From Nocardiopsaceae bacterium (GTDB lineage Bacteria > Actinomycetota > Actinomycetes > Streptosporangiales > Streptosporangiaceae), in NCBI GenBank assembly GCA_017354375.1, contig JAFMRC010000017.1:1-34221 (forward strand): a DNA stretch of 34,221 nt, in the 5' to 3' direction. The translations under genes were made by a program, and so were the position numbers. The notes beneath the pieces were generated by a model, which was not told the DNA's origin, searched no databases, and worked only from the letters and a program-made list of their open reading frames with translations. Shown here one piece after another: positions 14,991 to 21,550 of the stretch; position 1 is the first letter of the stretch; each line of letters opens with the position of its first letter.

Positions 14991-15062
14991 TTATGCGCGG
15001 AGTTATGCGACACTAGCGTCATCATATCGTCTTCGCTCATAACTTTGCGCGCGTGCGCATAA
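14991..15062. promoter_or_regulatory. Cluster of four TTATGNG half-sites upstream of the AlbA_2 gene
   Basis: On the + strand TTATGCG occurs at 14991 and 15003. On the minus strand TTATGAG (15042-15036) and TTATGCG (15062-15056) occur in opposite orientation. The outer pair is an 8-bp perfect inverted repeat (TTATGCGC / GCGCATAA), and AGTTATG at 15001 pairs with CATAACT at 15038. The cluster ends 12 nt before the AlbA_2 start codon, as expected for autoregulatory operator sites of the winged-helix regulator or of another factor. Confidence 0.55.
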
Positions 15063-15387
15063 CAGCTCTCGCCACCCGGCCGCTGGCGCGATCCGACAGC
15101 AGCAACAGTAAGGGAATTCGAAACGTGGGCGAGTTGCCGCCGATGAAGAACCGCAGGTAAAGAGGCGACGAGCGGTGGGGTAATCACCGCAGACCCGGGT
15201 CCGCATCCGGAACCCGAACCGCCGCATGGCCGCGAACGCATCCCGACCTTATATATTAAATCTATTTACCATGATGTAATTACATATTACAGCGGCAGTG
15301 TGACCAGCATTGGGAAGCCTGAAAAGCTTCACAATCGGACCGAAGAGTGGGAGTCCCTGACCGGCTTCGTCGGGGATCCCGATCCCG
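15063..15387. other. Non-coding stretch with AT-rich island
   Basis: I see no gene. Between about 15249 and 15290 the sequence becomes strongly AT-rich and includes a perfect 12-bp palindrome ATGTAATTACAT (15274-15285), unlike anything around it. The island sits just upstream of a 5'-truncated ATPase remnant and may mark an old insertion or deletion junction. Confidence 0.5.
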
Positions 15388-15797
15388 GCGTGGTTCTACG
15401 GTCCCCACATGGGGGATCTGGCTCGAAGCTGGTGCGCCGACTACGCTTCCGCGGAAACGCTCGGCGGCCTGCCCAGTTCCTGCGATCCTGCGGTAGTCGC
15501 CTGCCGAGAACACAAAAGAACCACGAGATCGACGTGGTCGTCCGCGCCGAAACACCGCACGCCCCGAGCCGGGTCCTCGCCATCGGCGAAGTCAAGACCA
15601 CCGACCCCCGGGTTGGCCTTAACCAGCTCCGGCGCCTGGAGCACATCACCGGCCTGCTCCCCGCCGCCGCCCAGGCCGATGAGCCGAAGCTGCTGCTGTT
15701 CTCCCGCCACGGCTTCACCCCGGACCTCGCGGCCGAAGCCGCCACCCGCCATGACACCGAACTGATCGACCTCGACCGCCTCTACCACGGCGACTGA
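15388..15797 (+). pseudogene. C-terminal remnant of a DUF234-type (archaeal-ATPase-like) protein
   Basis: Two reading frames together reproduce the last about 135 residues of the actinobacterial ATPases that end in a DUF234/PD-(D/E)XK domain. Frame one, about 15391-15522, gives WFYGPHMGDLARSWCADYAS, then AETLGG and VVACREHKRTT. Frame two, 15522-15797, gives HEIDVVV, RVLAIGEVKTTD, LLLFSRHGF and LIDLDRLYHGD. The nuclease-like D-x(n)-E-x-K signature (EIDVVV...GEVK) is still readable. A minus-one shift at about 15521-15524 separates the frames, and the N-terminal ATPase domain is absent upstream. It is a dead fragment, with the AT-rich island at its broken end. Confidence 0.78.
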
Positions 15798-15920
15798 AAC
15801 CGGCGGCGTACACCACGCGAATCATAGTGATTGGATCGGAGCTCGCAGGTTAGCGATGGTAGGCCCTGACCTTACCGACGACAGGGCTCGCGGGCGGATT
15901 GAACGGGTCGGGACTGCCGG

Positions 15921-17003
15921 TCAGTATCCGTATTTCTCCGCTTGGGTGCGGTACTCGTCCACTCGCTTGCGGATGGCGGGCGGCAGGTCGGCGTCGAGCC
16001 CGGCGGCGAAATCAAGGTAGCCCCGGTGTCCGGGCAGAGCCTTCAGGCACGTGGAGATGAGTGCCGCGGCCCCATCCGTGTCGCCGCGCCGCTCCGCGAT
16101 CTTCGCGCGCAGGAAATCGCGGCCCGGTCCGGCGAGCCCGGGACTGTTCGCGATCCGGTCCAGGAACTCGTCCTCGGGAGTGCCCGCGAAGCGTTCGATG
16201 AGAATGTCGTGCCATTCCTCGAGATTGTCCGTCCGCTCGTCGCGCCGGTAACTAGGCGTACTGGACGTCGCGTACCAGATCTGCTGGCTCGCGTCCTTCC
16301 GGCGGACCGGTTCCAGCGCCGTCACGTACGACTCGGCGAAGGACCGCCACATGTCCGGTGTCGTCAGCAGCCGGGCAAGCACCTCGGCGAGAGACGTCTC
16401 CTTCTCCGCAACCTGACCGTAGCCGCAGCGGGTCCAGCCGTACTCCTGTTCCCAGCGGATGAGCTGGGCGGGCACGCGCTGGGTGAACGCCGGCACGCCA
16501 TCGTGACGGAGGATCGAATCCCAGAGTGCGGCCACGGCGTCTGAGACCACGAACTTGGCCGCCTCAACCGGGTCGTCGGAGTGGAAGTAGTCCCAGCTTT
16601 TCATCTCGATGGCCAGGTCGACGATCTTCCCGATCGCCTCCTGCGCTGGCCCGGGCTCGCTGGCCGCCAGCGCCGCCAGGGCACCGGTCACCAGCCGCTT
16701 GAAAGTAAACCGCCACTTCGACCGCTCCGTGTGGTGCACCCGCCGGTCCCCGGCCATGTAGGCGCCGGACTTGGCCAGTTCCACGAACTCAGTTACTTCC
16801 GCCAGGATCGCCGACGGATCGGGCACCTGGTTCTTCGGCTTTACCTTCGGCTGCTCGGGCGGGCGGAACTCGTCCTCGATACGCATCCGAACCTGAGCGG
16901 TCCCGCGCCAGTACACGGTCCACAGCGCCTTGCGCAGACGCGTCTCGTCGAGCGGCGCCATCGCGGCATAGAACTCGTCACGGTTCATCCGGTTCGCGGG
17001 CAT
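15921..17003 (-). CDS. Conserved hypothetical protein with helical-repeat C terminus
   Basis: This encodes 360 aa, cytoplasmic, with no signal peptide or membrane segment. The N-terminal 120 residues include MNRDEFYAAMAPLDETRLRKALWTVYWRG. The middle is rich in Trp and Tyr, and the last 80 residues (FLRAKIAERRGDTDGAAALISTCLKAL) look like a TPR-type helix pair. I do not recognise an enzymatic motif or a named family. TACGAT lies 8 nt before the ATG, consistent with a leaderless start. It is the last gene left of the tRNA-Phe remnant. Confidence 0.8.
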   Translation of the reverse strand: MPANRMNRDEFYAAMAPLDETRLRKALWTVYWRGTAQVRMRIEDEFRPPEQPKVKPKNQVPDPSAILAEVTEFVELAKSGAYMAGDRRVHHTERSKWRFTFKRLVTGALAALAASEPGPAQEAIGKIVDLAIEMKSWDYFHSDDPVEAAKFVVSDAVAALWDSILRHDGVPAFTQRVPAQLIRWEQEYGWTRCGYGQVAEKETSLAEVLARLLTTPDMWRSFAESYVTALEPVRRKDASQQIWYATSSTPSYRRDERTDNLEEWHDILIERFAGTPEDEFLDRIANSPGLAGPGRDFLRAKIAERRGDTDGAAALISTCLKALPGHRGYLDFAAGLDADLPPAIRKRVDEYRTQAEKYGY

Positions 17004-17271
17004 GGAACCCGATCGTAGAAGGTGTCAGCGGATTCTGCCGGGCGAAGCCTGATACGGCACGTGAGCAGCGTGTACTGGTTGCCCGGACATCGAAGGGCAG
17101 GCCGTCGGCGCCGTCAGCCACGTAGGCATCCGCGATCACACTCATGCGGGTGATTCTGGCAGTCTTGTCATAAGGGAGCCAGCCCTCACGCGTCAGCCTC
17201 GACGAAAAACGGGCCGCGCTGCGGAAGCTGGGGGATGCCCTCGACTGAGGACGTTGCCGTCAGCCCACCGC
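17004..17271. other. 268-bp intergenic region
   Basis: Apart from the likely promoter of the minus-strand hypothetical gene at its left edge, I see no supported gene, repeat or RNA. A short minus-strand frame starting MSVIADAYVADGADGLPFD is present but lacks a ribosome-binding site and family support. Confidence 0.4.
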
Positions 17272-17308
17272 AAAACGCCCCGCGCGGAGAAATCTGCCGG
17301 GGCGTTTT
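17272..17308 (-). terminator. Terminator of the former tRNA-Phe gene
   Basis: A perfect 10-bp stem AAAACGCCCC / GGGGCGTTTT with a 17-nt loop is A-rich on one side and T-rich on the other, so it can work in both directions. It starts 20 nt past the CCA end of the tRNA-Phe fragment on the minus strand, so it is most simply the native terminator of that tRNA gene. Confidence 0.8.
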
Positions 17309-17327
17309 AGCTGGTCAGAAGTGGTGG

Positions 17328-17372
17328 TGGTGGTCAGGGGCGGGGTCGAACCGCCGACCTTCCGCTTTTCAG
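17328..17372 (-). other. tRNA-Phe(GAA) 3' fragment, candidate att site of an integrated element
   Basis: On the minus strand the sequence runs from the anticodon loop CTGAAAA (anticodon GAA) through the 3' anticodon-stem strand GCGGA, a variable loop, a perfect T-arm GGCGG-TTCGACC-CCGCC, the acceptor strand CCTGACC, and A plus an encoded CCA. The matching 5' anticodon-stem strand, D-arm and 5' acceptor strand are absent; the upstream sequence (from 17373) does not fold. A tRNA cut at the anticodon loop with an intact 3' end is the usual core att site of actinobacterial integrative elements. The complete tRNA should lie at the other end of the element, outside this window. Confidence 0.78.
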
Positions 17373-17924
17373 GAGGTTTTTCCTCACTGTGACCACTTTC
17401 GGCTACCAGTGGCGTGAGCCCCATCCGCCCGCATAATGGCTGGTCAGAGCTAACAAGGCCCATTCTAGCAGCCGTGCCGCCGTATGCCAGGTTGTGCCGC
17501 TTCGTCCGTGGGTTTCCTGTGGGATCCGGCCCCCGCGGGCGCCGGTTGTGGGGATTCTGTGGGGGCACCCACAGGCCATGGGCTGCCGATCCGGGCGACC
17601 TGTGCGCTGGGTGCGGACGGCTGCTAGCGGCCACGGACTCTGTCCGCGGGGCTTCTTACCCCGCGCCAACGGCACCATCCTGAACGCGTGTCACGGCGAG
17701 GCCACCGCCATAGGGCCGTGCGGCTAGCCCAGGAGTTGCGATCCTCGCTCGCTCCGGAGAGCGGGCGCCGTTCGCGGTGGCCGAGAATCGCAACCGCAAC
17801 CAGGGCAAGCCTGCGAGCCACGTGCTGTGTCCCGCAGCAGTGGCGATCGCCGATCGCGGTGGCCGAGGGTCGCAACACGTGCTCCTCAAAGGCGCGTAAA
17901 AGCGAGCGGCCCTCTGCCGGAATT
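17373..17924. other. 552-bp stretch without a supported gene, inside the putative island edge
   Basis: Open frames here are Arg/Pro/Gly-rich and unsupported. No integrase or excisionase gene is present, although such genes often lie next to the att site. The right half contains three related 13-nt motifs in direct and inverted orientation (17735-17876). Confidence 0.45.
17735..17876. repeat. GTTGCGAYYCTCG repeat cluster (one inverted, two direct copies)
   Basis: GTTGCGATCCTCG (17735-17747) faces CGAGAATCGCAAC (17782-17794), and a second copy CGAGGGTCGCAAC lies at 17864-17876. The last two are embedded in longer near-identical 23-bp segments (17772-17794 and 17854-17876), both containing GCGGTGGCCGAG. 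The first pair could form a stem with one weak pair. Two direct copies and one inverted copy do not make a CRISPR; they may be REP-like or remnant element ends. Confidence 0.55.
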
Positions 17925-18323
17925 TCAAGAATCGTGCACGACCATTTCAACCGACTGATCATGACATGACCATTCATAGCTGCCCGGCTGCCGGACCCGA
18001 GCGCTGGCTTTCTCATTCGAGGCACACACGTTAAGGTGATGAGCCGTACTGAAAACGATTCTCAACGATCCTGACTTGAAAGCTACAGCAGAAAACACCG
18101 TCGAGCCTGCCAATTCCTGGAGCTCTTCATCGGTCATGTCAGCCACCCGAAGCGCGGTCGACCCCGGAGCCCAGATCGACCCTTTGCTTACCAGCGCATC
18201 ACCGCTGACCGTGATCTCCGCGCCGCCATCCAGGTAAATAACGAGCGCCGCACTGCGGACAACGGAATCGACATGTTCTCCGCGAAGATTCAAGATCCAG
18301 CGATCGTCAAGTTCCCGGAACAT
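17925..18323 (-). CDS. DUF6188-like small protein, possible immunity protein
   Basis: This encodes 132 aa, cytoplasmic. The pattern RWILNLRGEHVDSVVRSAALVIYLDGGAEITVSGDA, then AFKSGSLRIVF, resembles the DUF6188 family of small beta-rich actinobacterial proteins. These are frequently found near secreted toxins, but their biochemical role is unknown to me. An AGGGGG ribosome-binding site precedes the ATG. It is the last gene of the five-gene minus-strand run that starts with a lipoprotein and a WXG100 protein, so an immunity or accessory role is inferred from position only. Confidence 0.7.
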   Translation of the reverse strand: MFRELDDRWILNLRGEHVDSVVRSAALVIYLDGGAEITVSGDALVSKGSIWAPGSTALRVADMTDEELQELAGSTVFSAVAFKSGSLRIVFSTAHHLNVCASNEKASARVRQPGSYEWSCHDQSVEMVVHDS

Positions 18324-18384
18324 TACCCCCTGCCGCCTCTCATAATCGCCCGGCAGATATTCACGATTGAGCGAAGAGGGGACC

Positions 18385-18798
18385 TCAGGGGAGAATCATG
18401 GACGAGTCAAGGCCGATCTCATCGACATCCCTCAGTACTCTCGCGATGAACCCGTTGAGCATCGTGACCATATCGGCCTGCGCAACCGGCTGGCTTCTCA
18501 CCCCGGGCACGAAAACGGATCCGAGTGACCACCCCCGCGGCGTCGCGATGACCTCGACGGCGCCAGCCTCTTCGAATGACATCGAGGAAAACGCGAAGTC
18601 GCTAGCGCCATCATCTAGCGATGCGATCCAGCGGGCCAGTTCACGGGCCAGTTCCGCGACCGGGAATGCTACCTCACTGTAAATTACCTCACCGCGGTCC
18701 AGGATCTTAAGGTCCGCCTCGATGTGGACCAGGAGATCGGGAAGGGCGCGCACGCTCAGGTCTTTCGCGTTGAAATTACTGTACGTGATCTCCGCCAT
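18385..18798 (-). CDS. Hypothetical protein, probable immunity protein of the WXG toxin
   Basis: This encodes 137 aa, acidic, with no signal peptide or membrane helix. Its start lies 1 nt past the toxin stop codon, and its ribosome-binding site GGAGGAGGG is formed by the toxin's last codons, so production is tightly coupled to the toxin. That placement is the standard position of a cognate immunity gene. The sequence (WIASLDDGASDFAFSSMSFEEAG in the middle, an amphipathic C-terminal helix) matches no family I can name with confidence. Confidence 0.78.
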   Translation of the reverse strand: MAEITYSNFNAKDLSVRALPDLLVHIEADLKILDRGEVIYSEVAFPVAELARELARWIASLDDGASDFAFSSMSFEEAGAVEVIATPRGWSLGSVFVPGVRSQPVAQADMVTMLNGFIARVLRDVDEIGLDSSMILP

Positions 18799-18799
18799 G

Positions 18800-20194
18800 T
18801 CACCCTCCTCCGGCGTTGACCGGGAACGCGTTGATCACGCGGCCATCATACGTGACGATCGCCCTGATGGCGGTCTGCCCCTTCGTGCCGACGGCACGCC
18901 CGAGGTCCGTCTCGACCTTGAATGTCCCCTCGACGTTATTCTCGCTGATAACCGCGTCCTTCGACTTGAGCGCCTCGGCAATCCAGGATTGCGCTTCGCT
19001 TTTATCGCTGGTCGCGAATTTAGCGTACCGCCCGCCGGATGACGGCAGGTGCTTATCCTTCACGAAGATGTCTTCAGGATCATCTCCCGCCGCGGACGCG
19101 GCATCGCGTTCCGCCTGGAACGCCTCGTCGCCCGTGCTGACCCCCTCTGACTCCTCGGCGCCCTCAGTGGCGAGATCGGCATCCTCGGCCGTATCGGCCT
19201 CGACGATGTCCATGGTGGGGGCGGCGTCGGCCGCGGACTCCAGGGTGGCGATGATCGCGTCCAGGGTGGCGATGATCCCGTCGAGGGCGTCGTTCAGGGC
19301 GGCGAGTGCGGGGGCGATCTCGGAGGCCAGCAGGCTGGTATCGATGTCCGCGGCCGCCTCGTCGGATCCGGAGCCGGTGAAGAAGGTCAGGGCGATCCCG
19401 CCGATCGCGACGGCGCCCGCGAGCCATCCCTTCCACCCCTTCAGCGCATGGGGGATGGCCATCTCCACGGCGTGGTGCGCCTGGTCGATCTGGGCTGCGT
19501 AGCCCTCGCACGCCTGGGCCAGCTTCAGGCACGCCTCGTAGGCCACGTAGAGCGGCCCGGCAGCGGGAGACCAGATCCGCCTGAAGTAGCCGGTCATCGC
19601 CTCGACCGACGCGGACGAGTTGAGGTCCGTGACCTGGGTGATCGCGCTTTCCAGGCCGCTGCCGGCGTCCTGGAGCGAGCAGGCCGCGCTCCGCAGGTCA
19701 CTCGCGGCCTGCCGGAGCCGGTCCTGGTGGCCATTGGGGATCTTGTCCAGCGGGGGCGGCCAGGGCGGCGAGCCGGACCCCGCTGCCGACGGGATCCCCG
19801 GATCGGCCTGCCATACGTAGGGGCCGCACGGCATCGGGTAGGAGAACGGATCGCCATGGGACTGGTCCACCGCAGACCTGTGATCAGCGGCCAGCACGTT
19901 GTTCGCGGCCTGGGTCAGGCCCTGGCCCATGCCGTCAACGGAGGTGACGGCAGCGGTGAGCGCCCTGAACAGCGACTGCAGCGCCCTATCGAACGACGCG
20001 GCCCACTGCTTGCCGGCCTGGTCGTTGCCGGCCATCCCGCTGGTGATGCCGCCCAGCGCCCGCGCCAGCCTCTCCCGCGTGACGGCGACGTCATCGGCGC
20101 CGCGCAAGCACTTCTTCGCGCACTCGTAGAGGCTTTCCGGGGTGATGCGGATGCGGTAAGGCTGGCCCGCTCCGCCCGCGCCGCCAGCAAGCAT
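18800..20194 (-). CDS. WXG/LXG-type polymorphic toxin with C-terminal nuclease-like domain
   Basis: This encodes 464 aa from the ATG at 20194, which overlaps the WXG100 stop (TAATG). Residues 15-105 and 150-250 are helical and resemble ESX/WXG-like export domains, separated by a Pro-rich segment. A hydrophobic stretch at 257-273 (WLAGAVAIGGIALTFF) precedes an Ala/Asp/Glu-rich linker (280-375). The last about 90 residues form a separate domain: KDKHLPSSGGRYAKFA, TFKVETDLGRAVGTKG, TAIRAIVTYDGRVINAFPV. The early KH and the late strand pattern ending in a FP motif recall small RNase-like toxin tips (BECR or CdiA-CT type), but I cannot assign the fold. It would be exported by a type VII-like system together with its WXG100 partner. 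Confidence 0.8.
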   Translation of the reverse strand: MLAGGAGGAGQPYRIRITPESLYECAKKCLRGADDVAVTRERLARALGGITSGMAGNDQAGKQWAASFDRALQSLFRALTAAVTSVDGMGQGLTQAANNVLAADHRSAVDQSHGDPFSYPMPCGPYVWQADPGIPSAAGSGSPPWPPPLDKIPNGHQDRLRQAASDLRSAACSLQDAGSGLESAITQVTDLNSSASVEAMTGYFRRIWSPAAGPLYVAYEACLKLAQACEGYAAQIDQAHHAVEMAIPHALKGWKGWLAGAVAIGGIALTFFTGSGSDEAAADIDTSLLASEIAPALAALNDALDGIIATLDAIIATLESAADAAPTMDIVEADTAEDADLATEGAEESEGVSTGDEAFQAERDAASAAGDDPEDIFVKDKHLPSSGGRYAKFATSDKSEAQSWIAEALKSKDAVISENNVEGTFKVETDLGRAVGTKGQTAIRAIVTYDGRVINAFPVNAGGG

Positions 20195-20460
20195 TACCGC
20201 TCCCTGCTGAACATCGCGAGATTCGCCGCCTCGCACCGGGAGTAATTGCCGTGCGCTACCGCGATCGCCTTCCGCAGCCCCGCGAGCCGGCAGGCCATGT
20301 CCTCCGCTGAGCGGCGCCACAGCTGATGGGCAGCGTCGAACGCCTGGCGGGCCTGCCCGTCCCACTCGGACAGGGATCTCTTCAAGCCGGCGTCGAGTTC
20401 CTCAAGCGCCTCGTTCACCGCGGAATGGGTCCGGCTGAAATCCTCGTACGCCTGGCTCAT
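20194..20460 (-). CDS. WXG100-family (ESAT-6-like) protein, toxin export partner
   Basis: This encodes 88 aa from the ATG at 20460, a typical length for the family. It contains two helices around the turn motif W33-D34-G35 (SEWDGQARQAF). The C-terminal Y73-S-R-C-E77 fits the YxxxD/E type VII export signal. The frame opens 14 codons further upstream at a GTG, but that extension is not family-like. It should pair with the N-terminal helices of the downstream toxin, to which it is coupled by a 1-nt overlap. No ESX machinery (EccC etc.) is visible in the window, so secretion must rely on genes elsewhere. Confidence 0.85.
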   Translation of the reverse strand: MSQAYEDFSRTHSAVNEALEELDAGLKRSLSEWDGQARQAFDAAHQLWRRSAEDMACRLAGLRKAIAVAHGNYSRCEAANLAMFSRER

Positions 20461-20498
20461 CGTCCCTGAGTCTGCTTGCACAGGAAAGGCACCATCTA

Positions 20499-20762
20499 TC
20501 ACTTTACGTTACCATATCGATGCACCAGGCAATCAGTCAGGGTTGCCGACGTAACCCAGAAGGCGGCACGCCCGTTCTCAACCGTCACCGAATCAATAGG
20601 CACCATTACGCTACCTTCTGTCACGTTCAGGGATAGTACAGCGGCACCAGAGGCCTCGCAGCCGCTAAACGACCCTGAACGGACACACCCGGTAACCAGC
20701 AGTGAAAATATGACGGCCACCCTTAGGAACCCGGAACCCCCTAACCGCCGGCATAACGTCAT
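20499..20762 (-). CDS. Small predicted lipoprotein heading the toxin operon
   Basis: This encodes 87 aa. Two Arg (RRLGGSGFLR) precede a hydrophobic core VAVIFSLL and the lipobox LVTGC with the lipidated Cys at residue 26, giving a mature protein of about 62 residues rich in Ser, Thr and Val. GGGGG lies just before the ATG at 20762. It is 38 bp upstream of the WXG100 gene on the same strand and follows a good promoter. No family is recognisable. It could be a surface immunity or anchoring factor; function is unproven, and the small size leaves some doubt that it is expressed. Confidence 0.6.
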   Translation of the reverse strand: MTLCRRLGGSGFLRVAVIFSLLVTGCVRSGSFSGCEASGAAVLSLNVTEGSVMVPIDSVTVENGRAAFWVTSATLTDCLVHRYGNVK

Positions 20763-20788
20763 ACCCCCAGGCAGCGGCCACGCAATCG

Positions 20789-20848
20789 ATTTAAAAACTA
20801 GTCACAGACAGTGACAAACTGTTGCATAAAGATCCCGCGGCGTATTAG
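20789..20848. promoter_or_regulatory. Divergent promoter region with overlapping dyads
   Basis: On the minus strand TTGTCA (20817-20812), a 17-nt spacer and TTAAAT (20794-20789) form a good promoter for the lipoprotein/toxin operon. On the plus strand TTGCAT (20822-20827) and TATTAG (20843-20848), 15 nt apart, are the best candidate for the metallopeptidase operon. Two dyads overlap between them: GTCAC-N5-GTGAC (20801-20815) and ACAGT-N5-ACTGT (20808-20822). Both cover the -35 boxes, so one regulator could control both directions. Confidence 0.6.
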
Positions 20849-20992
20849 CGTGCGGAGCCACGGGTCACCCACAGCAGTAACAATGGCACTCTCAGCCACT
20901 CTGCTGACGGCTGCCCCGCAGCCCCAGCCCCGCAAAACCAGCCCCCGTAAACCCATACGACACATCCCACTGCCCGAGCACTTCCAGGGGAG

Positions 20993-21550
20993 GTGGGCGG
21001 CTTGCACCCTCGGCAACCCCGCTCGCGATGCGAAACCACGATCCAGGCCCTGACCATCCCGGTCCCCCTCGGCCTGGAGCCGTTCCGCGAATGCCTCGAA
21101 CGCCACCGGGGCAGGCCCGTCGACCTGATCCCGACGACGACAGCCAACGGGTGCTCCGGCCTGTGGATCGGAACACGGGACGCCGACTACATCTTCTACG
21201 AGCGCGACACCACCCCGCTGCACCAGCTCCACATCGTCGCCCACGAGGCAGGCCACATGCTCCTCGGCCACGCGGGCACCCCCATCGGCACCGAACAACT
21301 CGCCCGCCTGCTCTTCCCCGACCTCCCGGCCGCGCTCGTCCAGTCCGCGCTCGGCCGCTCGGCCTACACCGACGCCGAAGAGCACGAGGCCGAAACATTC
21401 GCATCGCTCCTCCTCGGCCCCGCCGCCCACCACCCGCCGACGCCGCCGAACCTCCCGCCCGGCACGGCAGCCTTCCTGGACCGCCTCGAAGACGCCTTCA
21501 CCGCGCACCCACGCCACCACGGCACGCTGGTGAAAGAACAAGGAAGATGA
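20993..21550 (+). CDS. ImmA/IrrE-family metallopeptidase
   Basis: This encodes up to 185 aa. The zinc-protease motif HEAGHMLLGH (HExxH plus a third His) is at about residues 83-92, inside the typical LHQLHIVAHEAGH context. The N-terminal part (SRCETTIQALTIPVPLGLEPFRECLERHRGRPVDLIP) is the conserved start of actinobacterial members that pair with MAB_1171c-like proteins. The GGGGAGG ribosome-binding site overlaps the nominal GTG at 20993; the in-frame TTG at 21002 has better spacing and may be the true start. Related proteases cleave repressors (ImmA, IrrE). The XRE repressor that usually precedes it is not visible here. Confidence 0.85.
   Translation: MGGLHPRQPRSRCETTIQALTIPVPLGLEPFRECLERHRGRPVDLIPTTTANGCSGLWIGTRDADYIFYERDTTPLHQLHIVAHEAGHMLLGHAGTPIGTEQLARLLFPDLPAALVQSALGRSAYTDAEEHEAETFASLLLGPAAHHPPTPPNLPPGTAAFLDRLEDAFTAHPRHHGTLVKEQGR

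Noticed and set aside
15300-15797. Single 165-codon protein gene
   Set aside because: The first half of this frame does not match the family while another frame does; it is a frameshifted remnant.
17235-17417. Plus-strand frame encoding WWWWSGAGSNRRPSAF
   Set aside because: It is antisense to the tRNA-Phe fragment. This peptide is a well-known false prediction opposite tRNA genes.
17772-17876. CRISPR array
   Set aside because: Only two direct copies with mismatches; no regular spacers and no cas genes.
20811-21053. 80-codon frame upstream of the ImmA/IrrE gene, considered as the missing XRE partner or a leader peptide
   Set aside because: No helix-turn-helix pattern, Pro/Arg-rich, and the nominal GTG lies inside the predicted promoter.
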